From positions 1-9,129 of the forward strand of contig DASVSC010000138.1 of NCBI GenBank assembly GCA_036388295.1: a DNA stretch of 9,129 nucleotides, in the 5' to 3' direction. The DNA comes from RYN-431 sp036388295 (GTDB taxonomy: Bacteria; Planctomycetota; Phycisphaerae; Tepidisphaerales; Tepidisphaeraceae). The notes under the pieces were generated by a model. That model searched no databases, was not told where the DNA came from, and saw nothing but the letters and a program-made list of their open reading frames with translations. The position numbers and the translations under genes are program-made. Positions 1 to 6,832 of this stretch are shown here, piece after piece. Every line of letters begins with the position of its first letter. Positions within the stretch are counted from its first letter, which is position 1.

Positions 1-2082
1 AATGTGACCGTGCGTTTCACCGCCCGCACCGACCAGGACACGGCCATCAAAACCGCGTCGCTGCGCGTCTTTAGCAACGTGCCGAGCCGGCGCGGCTTCA
101 GCATCGTTCCCGCCCGCGGCCTGCCCACCAACGGCACCAGCGGCAGCCTCGAGCCGTCGCTGCAGAAGATCTTCAATCTGTACGGCCTGCCGATCGACAG
201 CGGCGAGACGGATGCCGAGAACTACAAGTACCCCAGCACCCCGTCCGCCACGAGCGACGAAATCGTCGGCAACACCTTCGTCAAGGCCGGTAGCGGCCAA
301 GTGACGGTTACGCCCATCGGCGTTTTCACCAATCAGTCGACGCCGACCGTCCGCATGGGCTACTACACGCCCGGCAATCTCGACAGCGAAAAATACCTCT
401 GGTACGGCATCGGCGAGACCAACCAGAGCGTCAACCCGGTCTTCCTCGGCACCACCCGCTTCGACCCCGGCTCCGCCGAGTTCGGGCTCGTCACCGAATA
501 CCCCAACTTCGTCAACGCGAACGGCACCGTGCGCAAGGTCTACTCCGAACGCACCCTCAACCGCGCCTGGAGCGACAGCAGCACCTTCAACCACTTCCGC
601 GTCTACCCGTTCATCAACCAGCGCGGCGATGTCGTCGAGAACAGCTACATCGTCGCCCAGGAAGAGTTCGAGCAGACCAACGTGGCCGACAACAACGACC
701 TGATCTTTGTGGTCACGAACGTCAAGATCGCCGACAATTCGCCCACGCTGGCCGTCGAAAATCCCAGCGGCTACCCGGATAACGACACCGTGGTGTTCAA
801 CAAGGTGCAGATCCCCGACCCGAACGCCACCAACATCACGCGCACGTCGAACAAGATCACGTTGCGCAACAGCGGGCGGACGCCGCTCGTCGTCTCGCTC
901 GGCGTCAGCGGCGAGTACGCCATCACCAACGGCGGCGGTTCGAACGTCACCATCGCCCCCGGCGAGAAGCGCGATGTCACCGTCCAGCTCACCACCAGCA
1001 ACGCCAGCGGCGATAACGCCCTGCGCCTTGGCTCGCTGACGATCACCAGCAACGACCCCGACCAGCCGACCCGCACCGTGAATCTCCGCGGGTTCTGGTC
1101 GCGCTACTCCGAACAGCAAGGCCCGGGTTCGCCCACGGTCGAGCCGACAGCTCAAGAGATCGTTAACGACATTTTCGGCTACACCACGGTCCTGACCAAC
1201 GGCGGACAGAACCTCAATAATGGCGGTAATGTTCAGCAGACGGGCGACGAAATCCTCGCCAGCTACTTCACCGCGGCCGACACCAGTGCGTCCGTCCGCG
1301 TGACTGAACTTGCTGCGTTCCACAACCAGACGTACCTGGCCTCGGACGGCGTGACGTACGTGGCCACCAACAGCTACATGGGCGTCTATACGAAGGGGAG
1401 CGTTAACAGCAGTTACCGTGAACTGTTCAAGGACAAGCCCGGTACGGGCCAGATGGTGTTGCCGACGCCGAGCACCGGCAGCGGAACGAGCGTCGGGATC
1501 ACGACGAAGAGCTTCCGCCCGACGTCCGCGACCCAAGTCTTCGGCTTCGTCGTCGAGAAGCGTACACCCGACGCTAACAACGGCGGCGGCGAGTACAGCG
1601 ACCCTTCGCTCAACACCTACAACCCCAACAACGTCAACAGCCCGCGCAGCCAAGGCCAATTCCTTCGTTTCTTCCCCGCCCGGGACAAGAACGGCGTGCT
1701 CATTCCGAACACGTACATCATGCTGCACGACTACAACCGAACGACCACGAACTTCGACTTCAACGACAACGTCTACCTGATCAGCAACATCATTCCGGAA
1801 GGCTCGCTCAAGTCGCCGGTGCTGGCCGAAGGCGTGCGGTCGGGCAGGAGCGTGCGGTTGACCTTCGCCTCGCCCACTGACGGGCCGAAGATCACCGGGT
1901 TCAACGTCTACCGTGCCCGTAGCGCCCGCGGCGCGTACTCGCTGCTGACCGACACGCCGCTCGCACGCTCCAGCAACACGTTCGTTGATGAAACCGCCAC
2001 CGGCAGCGGGGCGTACTATTACGCCATCGAAACCGTCGGCACCGGCGGCAAAAAATCGGCGCGCGTGATGGTCGTCGTCTGA
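1..2082 (+). CDS. Large secreted multidomain protein, C-terminal part (Ig-like and FN3-like modules); 5' end outside window
   Basis: The reading frame is open at the first base, so the GTG at position 4 is very probably not the start and the gene is cut by the window edge. Residues are counted from that GTG. Residues 1-40 look like the end of an Ig-like domain (FSNVPSRR, then ARGL). Residues 84-240 form a module that recurs, diverged, at 414-596. Between them, about 256-363, lies a complete Ig-like domain of the choice-of-anchor D/HYDIN type, with a conjugated beta pattern, APGEKRDVTV and SNDPDQPTRTVNLRG. Residues 600-692 resemble fibronectin type III (GFNVYRA, then YYYAIETV) and end the protein. 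Composition is rich in N, T, S, G and D and has essentially no cysteine, as in extracellular adhesive or carbohydrate-binding proteins. No sorting tail such as PEP-CTERM is visible. Exact function is unknown; cell-surface or extracellular location is inferred. A strong stem-plus-U-run terminator is not seen after the stop. Confidence 0.85.
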   Translation, partial: NVTVRFTARTDQDTAIKTASLRVFSNVPSRRGFSIVPARGLPTNGTSGSLEPSLQKIFNLYGLPIDSGETDAENYKYPSTPSATSDEIVGNTFVKAGSGQVTVTPIGVFTNQSTPTVRMGYYTPGNLDSEKYLWYGIGETNQSVNPVFLGTTRFDPGSAEFGLVTEYPNFVNANGTVRKVYSERTLNRAWSDSSTFNHFRVYPFINQRGDVVENSYIVAQEEFEQTNVADNNDLIFVVTNVKIADNSPTLAVENPSGYPDNDTVVFNKVQIPDPNATNITRTSNKITLRNSGRTPLVVSLGVSGEYAITNGGGSNVTIAPGEKRDVTVQLTTSNASGDNALRLGSLTITSNDPDQPTRTVNLRGFWSRYSEQQGPGSPTVEPTAQEIVNDIFGYTTVLTNGGQNLNNGGNVQQTGDEILASYFTAADTSASVRVTELAAFHNQTYLASDGVTYVATNSYMGVYTKGSVNSSYRELFKDKPGTGQMVLPTPSTGSGTSVGITTKSFRPTSATQVFGFVVEKRTPDANNGGGEYSDPSLNTYNPNNVNSPRSQGQFLRFFPARDKNGVLIPNTYIMLHDYNRTTTNFDFNDNVYLISNIIPEGSLKSPVLAEGVRSGRSVRLTFASPTDGPKITGFNVYRARSARGAYSLLTDTPLARSSNTFVDETATGSGAYYYAIETVGTGGKKSARVMVVV
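253..723 (+). repeat. Module copy A in the secreted protein (protein-level repeat)
   Basis: This encodes residues 84-240. Landmarks shared in order with copy B are: DEI at the start, a short strand followed by F-x-NQ, MG-Y-YT-G, RFDPGSAEFG followed by V-x-E, a G-x-x-x-NSYI strand, and an acidic D-N-N-D motif followed by LIFVVTNV. The repeat is diverged at DNA level, so it is an old domain duplication. I cannot name the domain. Confidence 0.7.
1243..1791 (+). repeat. Module copy B in the secreted protein (protein-level repeat)
   Basis: This encodes residues 414-596. It repeats the landmarks of copy A: DEI, F-x-NQ, MGVYTKG, SFRPTSATQVFG then V-x-E, G-x-x-x-NTYI, and D-F-N-D followed by VYLISNI. 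It is about 25 residues longer than copy A, mainly in Gly/Ser/Thr/Asn-rich loops. Each copy is preceded by a short related linker (EPSLQKIFN before A, EPTAQEIVN before B), so the repeating unit is probably Ig-like domain plus linker plus module. Confidence 0.7.
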
Positions 2083-2124
2083 CGAAAACGGCGTACCGGA
2101 TGCCCAACGGAGACGATCGTTTTC

Positions 2125-2154
2125 TTGACAGCAAAAGGCCCTGTCGAGTAGCGT
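2125..2154 (+). promoter_or_regulatory. Candidate sigma70-type promoter upstream of the secreted-protein/transporter operon
   Basis: A perfect TTGACA lies at 2125-2130 and TAGCGT at 2149-2154, 18 bases apart. TAGCGT keeps the three most important -10 positions (T, A and final T) with G/C in the middle, which is common in high-GC genomes. It sits about 32 bases before the first start codon, in the only sizeable intergenic gap of the window (2083-2185). No operator-like repeat is obvious, apart from the 8-base palindrome ACGATCGT at 2113-2120, which is too short to interpret. Confidence 0.45.
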
Positions 2155-2185
2155 CCCCGCTTCAAACCTGCGTGAGGACACGAGC

Positions 2186-3289
2186 GTGATGCAACGGTGG
2201 CGGACGGCGGCAGTGGCGACGGCGGTTCTCGTAGGCGTGGCCGGCTCTGCCCGGGCGGCCGACCTGCCGCCCGCGGTCCGTGAGGCGGCGGCCGCTACCG
2301 GCCAGCGCGGTGCGATCGACGCCTACATCAAAGGCCAGTTCGAACGCATCGCCACCGGCAAAGGTGCCGGCGCTGCCCGTGACGAACTGGGCCGCCAGTG
2401 CGACGCCAATCAGGCCGTCACGCCGTCGTCCAGCTTCCAGAGCGAGTACATCAGCAGCCTCGTCCGGCAGATCGACCCGCTGTTGGCCGACAAGACCGAA
2501 AAGGCCCTGAACGTCCGCCTGAACGCCGCCGTCGTGGTCGGCCGGCTCTGCAGGGCGACCCGCCTGGGTGCTCTCGACCCGGTCGCCCAACGGCTCATGA
2601 GCGATCCCTCCTCTGCCGTCGCCCTCTGGGGCGTCAAGGGCGGGGCCGAACTGCTGCCGTCGATCCTGGCGGTCGAGTTCAATCGCAAGAAGCAGACGTT
2701 GATTTCCGCGATCGTCGGCGCGGTCCGCACGCATCCCGACGCCGGCCCGCTGGTGCAGACGGCGTACGACGCGCTGTCGCTGCCGACCCAGACTCCGCCG
2801 CTGCCGCCCGATGCCTTTAAGCTCAGCCTGGACGGCATGAACGAATTGCTGGAAATTCGCGTCAAGCAGTACGTCACGATGATGCCGTCGACCCCGCAGG
2901 CCGAGCGTGTTCCTCCAGTGTTCTTCGTCCTCGAGCCCAGCCGTAGTCTGCTGATCAAAGACGCGGCCCTGCGTGTGCGCACCGTGCAGAACATGATGAC
3001 CCTGCTCAGCCTGGCCGCCCAGCACACGGCGACGGTACCTGCAGGGGAAACCCGCGTGCAGACGATCGGGCTGGTCACCAGCTATGCCGGCACGCTGAAG
3101 ATTCTGTTCGGCGACGCCGGGTTCAAACAGCCCGCGGTGGCGGCGAAGTTCGACCCGATCATCCGCGCCCGCGACCCGATCGTCGCGGCCACGCTCGTCG
3201 GGCAGGTCAATGAGGCCTTGGGCGCGGTCCGCGCCTTGCCCGAGTTCAAAGTCCTCAAGGACGCCCCGCAGGTGCAGGGCGGGAGCTGA
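2186..3289 (+). CDS. Sec-exported, mostly helical protein of unknown function
   Basis: The 367-residue product begins with a classic Sec signal peptide: basic MMQRWR, hydrophobic run 8-19, and a likely signal peptidase I site after SARA (residue 24). The start is GTG 2186 or the adjacent in-frame ATG 2189. GAGG at 2174-2177 fits the GTG slightly better (8 bases) than the ATG (11 bases). The mature part is rich in Ala, Leu and Val. Residues 108-190 suggest helix pairs of HEAT/armadillo type (repeated Ala/Leu-rich helices with a DPSSAVALWG turn), but I cannot confirm a named family. A proline-rich stretch (about 199-209) separates this from the C-terminal half, which has a short beta-like VPPVFFVLE segment. 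Only 12 bases separate it from the lipoprotein gene that follows in the same frame, so it is likely co-transcribed with the transporter. It may be a periplasmic partner of that system or only a neighbour. Confidence 0.85.
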   Translation: MMQRWRTAAVATAVLVGVAGSARAADLPPAVREAAAATGQRGAIDAYIKGQFERIATGKGAGAARDELGRQCDANQAVTPSSSFQSEYISSLVRQIDPLLADKTEKALNVRLNAAVVVGRLCRATRLGALDPVAQRLMSDPSSAVALWGVKGGAELLPSILAVEFNRKKQTLISAIVGAVRTHPDAGPLVQTAYDALSLPTQTPPLPPDAFKLSLDGMNELLEIRVKQYVTMMPSTPQAERVPPVFFVLEPSRSLLIKDAALRVRTVQNMMTLLSLAAQHTATVPAGETRVQTIGLVTSYAGTLKILFGDAGFKQPAVAAKFDPIIRARDPIVAATLVGQVNEALGAVRALPEFKVLKDAPQVQGGS

Positions 3290-3301
3290 TCCTCGCCTGA
3301 T

Positions 3302-4939
3302 ATGCCGAGACGCGCGCTCTGGCCGATCTTTCTGCTGCTTCTGGTCGCCGTGTCGTGCGACCGCCGCTCCGCCGACGACACCGCCGTCTTCCGCTTCATC
3401 AACCGCGGCGACATCATCACGCTCGACCTCAACCAGATGTCGTACGTGCAGGATTTCCGCATCACCTACGCCATCCGCGAAGGCCTGTACGCCCCGGCCG
3501 GGCCTGATTTCACGCCCGTGCCCGCCGGCGCGACGAGTGCGGAGGTGTCGCCCGACCAACGCACGTACACGTTCCGCCTGCGGCCCGACGCCAGGTGGTC
3601 CAACGGCGACCCGGTCACGGCCGACGATTACCTGTTCAGCTGGAAGCTGATGCTCGACACGCCCGGCGAGTACACCTACCTGTTCTATTGCATCGAAGGG
3701 GCCAAGGCCTACGAAGAGGCCGTGAAGGCGGACCCCAAGGCGGATTTTTCTCAGGTCGCCGTGCGGGCGATCGACCGGCACACGTTGCGGGTGACGCTGT
3801 CGAGCCCGGTGCCTTATTTTCTGGACCTGGCCGCGTTCCCGCCGTTCTACCCACGGCACGAGCCGTCCATGCGGGCGTTCAAGTTCCCGGAAGCGCCCGG
3901 CTACGACGCCAAGTACACGCGTCCGCCCGCCGTCGTCACCAACGGCCCGTTCGTGCTGAGCGACTGGCAGTTCAAAAAGGTTCTTCGCCTGGACCGCAAC
4001 CCGCACTATTGGGACGCGGCGAATGTGAAGCTGACGGCCATTGAGAACGTGATCAACGACAACACGCTCAGCCAGTACCTGCAGTTCGAGGCCGGCGCGG
4101 TGCAGTTCATCGCCGACGTGCCGGCCGAGGTGGCACCGGAGCTGCGCGAACAGAAGCATCCCGGTTTCACCACTGCCACCGCGTTCGGCACGGCGTTCCT
4201 GTCGCTCAACACCCGCCCGACGCTGCCGGGGAGCGACGCGAAAAATCCGCTCGCGGACGTGCGCGTCCGCCAGGCGCTGGCGATGACGATCGACAAGACG
4301 TTCATCACCGAAGGCATCACCCGCCTCGGCGAACAGGTGGCCACCACGTACATCCCGCCCGGCACGTTGCCGGGCTACCACAGCGCGCCGGGCCTCGCCT
4401 ACGACGTCGCCAAAGCCAAGGCCCTGCTCGCCGAGGCGGGCTATCCGGACGGCCGCGGGTTTCCGAAGTTGCCGGTGCTGTTCAACAGCGAGAATCAGAC
4501 CCGCGCCCGCATCGCCCAGGCCCTGAAGCAGCAGTGGAAACAGGCGCTCGGCATTGACGTGGAAGTCGATGGCATCGAAGGCAAAATCTTCAAAGAGCGA
4601 AACAGCACTAAGAACTTCGTCATCTCCACCGTCGCCTGGTACGGCGACTACCCCGACGTCTCCACGTTCACCGACAAATACCTGGCCAGCAGTCTGAACA
4701 ACGATTCGGACTACCAGAGCAAAGCGTACAACGACCTGCTCACGCAAGCGGCCCTGGAGCCCGATGTCGAAAAGCGCTTCGAGCAGCTCCGCCAGGCCGA
4801 GCATTTGCTCAACACGGAGGTGCCGATCATCCCGATGTACCACTACGTCAACGCCGCCCTGATCGGCCCGAAGGTGCGCGGCCTGAGCGTGAACGCGCGT
4901 AACCTGATGGTCTGGAAAGACGTCTCGCTCGAACCATGA
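3302..4939 (+). CDS. Oligopeptide ABC transporter substrate-binding lipoprotein (SBP family 5, OppA-like)
   Basis: The 545-residue product is a typical full-length family 5 binding protein. A short signal sequence ends in a lipobox-like AVSC, so Cys19 would be lipidated. The family signature region covers about 85-115, with YTFRLRPDARWSNGDPVTAD. TNGPFVL (213-219) and LDRNPHYWD (230-238) are conserved landmarks, and VRVRQALAMTIDK (320-332) is the helix typical of the family. WYGDYPDVSTF (446-456) and VPIIPMYHY near the C-terminus are most like OppA-type oligopeptide binders. The family captures peptides outside the cytoplasmic membrane and delivers them to an OppBC channel; the exact ligand here is unknown. 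No good Shine-Dalgarno lies at the right distance (GGGAG at 3281-3285 is 16 bases away), so translation may be coupled to the upstream gene, which ends 12 bases earlier. Its stop overlaps the next start as ATGA. Confidence 0.95.
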   Translation: MPRRALWPIFLLLLVAVSCDRRSADDTAVFRFINRGDIITLDLNQMSYVQDFRITYAIREGLYAPAGPDFTPVPAGATSAEVSPDQRTYTFRLRPDARWSNGDPVTADDYLFSWKLMLDTPGEYTYLFYCIEGAKAYEEAVKADPKADFSQVAVRAIDRHTLRVTLSSPVPYFLDLAAFPPFYPRHEPSMRAFKFPEAPGYDAKYTRPPAVVTNGPFVLSDWQFKKVLRLDRNPHYWDAANVKLTAIENVINDNTLSQYLQFEAGAVQFIADVPAEVAPELREQKHPGFTTATAFGTAFLSLNTRPTLPGSDAKNPLADVRVRQALAMTIDKTFITEGITRLGEQVATTYIPPGTLPGYHSAPGLAYDVAKAKALLAEAGYPDGRGFPKLPVLFNSENQTRARIAQALKQQWKQALGIDVEVDGIEGKIFKERNSTKNFVISTVAWYGDYPDVSTFTDKYLASSLNNDSDYQSKAYNDLLTQAALEPDVEKRFEQLRQAEHLLNTEVPIIPMYHYVNAALIGPKVRGLSVNARNLMVWKDVSLEP

Positions 4940-5868
4940 TGCGCCTGATCGCCTATCGCCTGCTGCAGCTGCCGTTGATCCTGGCGATCATCTACGTCAT
5001 CACGTTCCTGCTCGTCTGGGTCGCGCCCGGCGACCCGTTCGCCGGCGAGCGCAACATCGACCCGGCCGTCGTTGAGAACCTGAAGAAGACCTTCCACGCC
5101 GACTCGGCCCTTGGTTTCCTCACGTACTACCCGGTCCAGATCCTGCTGCACGGCAACTTCGGGCAGTCGATGCAGTACAAGGAATGGACCGTCAACGACA
5201 TCATCCGCTCGGCCTTGCCCGTGTCGGTGCTGCTGGGGCTGGTGGCGATGACGATCGCGACGACGGTCGGCGTGTTCATCGGCACCATGGCGGCGGTGCG
5301 GCGGGGGGGCGTGGTCGATTGGCTGAGTCTGTCGGTGGCCCTGATCGGCATTTCGCTGCCCAGCTTTGTGATGGCGGCCTTGCTGCTGATGCTCAGCGCC
5401 AGCGGCCCGCTGCAGGGCGTCTTCGCCGTCGGCCGATTCGACCGGCCGATCGACGTGCTGCTGCCGGGCGTGGCGCTGGCGCTGGCGCCGATGGCGTACA
5501 TCGCGCGTCTCACGCGCGTCAGCATGCTGGACGTGCTGTCGAGCGACTTCGTCCGCACGGCCCGCGCCAAAGGCCTCGGCCGCTCGCCGATCATCTGGAA
5601 ACACTGCCTCAAAAACGCCATCCTGCCGGTCCTCAGCTACCTCGGGCCGGCGGCGGCGTACACGCTGACTGGGTCATTCGTGGTCGAAAAAGTCTTCAAC
5701 ATCCCCGGCCTCGGCCAGCATTTCGTGAACTCGGTCCTGAACCGCGACCGCACGCTCATCCTGGGCGTGGTGCTGGTCTACTCCGCGTTCGTGCTGGTCT
5801 TCAATCTGCTGGTCGACTTGGCGTACGGCCTGGTCGACCCGCGCATCGACCTCGGCGGTGCCCAATGA
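4936..5868 (+). CDS. Oligopeptide ABC transporter permease, OppB/DppB type
   Basis: The 310-residue length is normal for OppB/DppB. An N-terminal membrane helix (about 9-30) ends in VWVAPGDPF, the usual family landmark. A periplasmic segment then leads to HGNFGQSMQ (72-80), the conserved DFG-S-like motif, followed by five further hydrophobic segments (about 94-120, 127-155, 174-190, 228-248, 272-300). The cytoplasmic EAA loop, which contacts the ATPase, is at about 204-231: DFVRTARAKGLG, then KNAILPV. The C-terminal end has NIPGLGQHFVNSVLNRD and LVDPRID, both typical. The start is ATG 4936 (overlapping the upstream stop as ATGA) or the next in-frame ATG 4939. No well-placed ribosome site is present, which suggests translational coupling. 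It should pair with the OppC-type permease that follows to form the membrane channel. Family assignment is secure; peptide substrate is inferred. Confidence 0.96.
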   Translation: MMRLIAYRLLQLPLILAIIYVITFLLVWVAPGDPFAGERNIDPAVVENLKKTFHADSALGFLTYYPVQILLHGNFGQSMQYKEWTVNDIIRSALPVSVLLGLVAMTIATTVGVFIGTMAAVRRGGVVDWLSLSVALIGISLPSFVMAALLLMLSASGPLQGVFAVGRFDRPIDVLLPGVALALAPMAYIARLTRVSMLDVLSSDFVRTARAKGLGRSPIIWKHCLKNAILPVLSYLGPAAAYTLTGSFVVEKVFNIPGLGQHFVNSVLNRDRTLILGVVLVYSAFVLVFNLLVDLAYGLVDPRIDLGGAQ

Positions 5869-6791
5869 CCGCGGACCGCACGCTGTTCACGCCCCGCGTC
5901 TACCTCGGCGGCGGGGTGATGCTGGGGGTGCTACTTGTGAGCCTGCTGTCGCTGCCCTGGACGCTTAGCGCCACGTCGGCATTTTACTACGACGGCCAAG
6001 CGGGCGAGATGGTCCGCCATGGCCCGACGTGGAGTCCGGCCGGCTGGTTCGGCTACGACACGCTCGGCCGCTCGATTCTCGGGCGCTGCCTGCTCGGCGG
6101 GTCGATTTCATTGACGGTCGGCATCGCGGCGGCGGTGGTCGCGGTCTTCCTCGGCACCACCGTCGGCCTGCTCGCGGGGTACACCGGCGGGTGGGTGGAC
6201 GCGGTGCTGATGCGTGTCGTCGACGTCATGTACGGCCTCCCGTACATCCTGCTGGTGATCCTGTTCAAGATCGCACTGGAAACGCCGATGACGGTGCTGT
6301 TCGAGCGCTTGCAGCACGGCCAATGGTTCAGCTCCGCCCAGGCGGCCAATTTGGTCGTGATGTTCCTGTCCATCGGCTTGGTCAGTTGGCTGACGATGGC
6401 CCGCGTCGTGCGCGGGCAGGTGCTGGCGCTGCGCGGGTTGCCCTTCATTGAAGCGGCCCGCGCCCTCGGCATGCCGCGGCGGCGGATCTTCCTGCGACAC
6501 GTGTTGCCGAACCTGGTCGGGCCGATCACCGTGTACGCGACGCTGACCGTGCCGGGGGCGATTCTGCAGGAATCGTTCCTCAGCTTCCTCGGCGTCGGCG
6601 TGCGCCTGCCGCTGCCGACGTGGGGCAGCCTCGCCAGCGACGGCGTCGCCGCCCTGACGCCGGTGCGGTTTTACTGGTGGATGCTGCTGTTTCCGTGTCT
6701 ACTCTTGATGGCCGCCTTGCTGGGCTTAAACTTTCTGGGCGACGGCCTGCGCGACGTGCTGGACCCGAAGAAGGACGCCGGCAAGCTTTAG
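5865..6791 (+). CDS. Oligopeptide ABC transporter permease, OppC/DppC type, with a loop insertion
   Basis: The start is ATG 5865, which overlaps the OppB stop as ATGA. A longer upstream extension of this frame lies inside the OppB gene and is not coding. The 308-residue product has an N-terminal helix (about 13-35), then FGYDTLGRSILGR (62-74) and GGSISLTVG (78-86), the hallmark of OppC-type permeases. The EAA loop is at 194-215 (FIEAARALGMPRR, then RHVLPN), and LQESFLSFLGVGVRLPLPTWG (with one more flanking Gly) at 234-254 is also diagnostic. The end reads LNFLGDGLRDVLDPK. Unlike the E. coli type, the stretch between DVMYGLPYILL (120-130) and the SWLTMARVVRGQ loop (174-185) carries about 25 extra residues, including FERLQHGQWFSSAQAAN. 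GGCGG just before the start could serve as a weak ribosome site. It forms the channel with the upstream permease. Confidence 0.95.
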   Translation: MTADRTLFTPRVYLGGGVMLGVLLVSLLSLPWTLSATSAFYYDGQAGEMVRHGPTWSPAGWFGYDTLGRSILGRCLLGGSISLTVGIAAAVVAVFLGTTVGLLAGYTGGWVDAVLMRVVDVMYGLPYILLVILFKIALETPMTVLFERLQHGQWFSSAQAANLVVMFLSIGLVSWLTMARVVRGQVLALRGLPFIEAARALGMPRRRIFLRHVLPNLVGPITVYATLTVPGAILQESFLSFLGVGVRLPLPTWGSLASDGVAALTPVRFYWWMLLFPCLLLMAALLGLNFLGDGLRDVLDPKKDAGKL

Positions 6792-6832
6792 TCCTGACCG
6801 CTCGTTCGTTCGCATCCGCTGTTGGAGTTCGC

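Noticed and set aside
2084..2124. Inverted repeat GAAAACG / CGTTTTC after the large secreted protein gene, as a possible terminator
   Set aside because: The arms are only 7 bases, A/T-rich and 27 bases apart, and there is no T-run after a stable GC stem. It could easily be chance.
2162..4843. An open frame of 893 codons on the - strand, opposite the exported protein gene and most of the binding lipoprotein gene
   Set aside because: Its product is dominated by Arg, His, Gly, Val, Asp and Gln with no recognisable domain, the pattern made by reading high-GC codons backwards. The + strand genes it covers have clear signal peptides and family motifs.
5184..5864. Upstream extension of the OppC frame within the OppB gene
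   Set aside because: The translated extension is Arg/Gly/His/Ala-rich without family similarity, and family-like sequence starts exactly at ATG 5865, which overlaps the OppB stop.
6620..6832. Upstream extension of the anchored binding protein frame inside the OppC gene
   Set aside because: The Arg-rich extension shows no family features. ATG 6833 has a GGAG ribosome site at good spacing and begins the membrane anchor.
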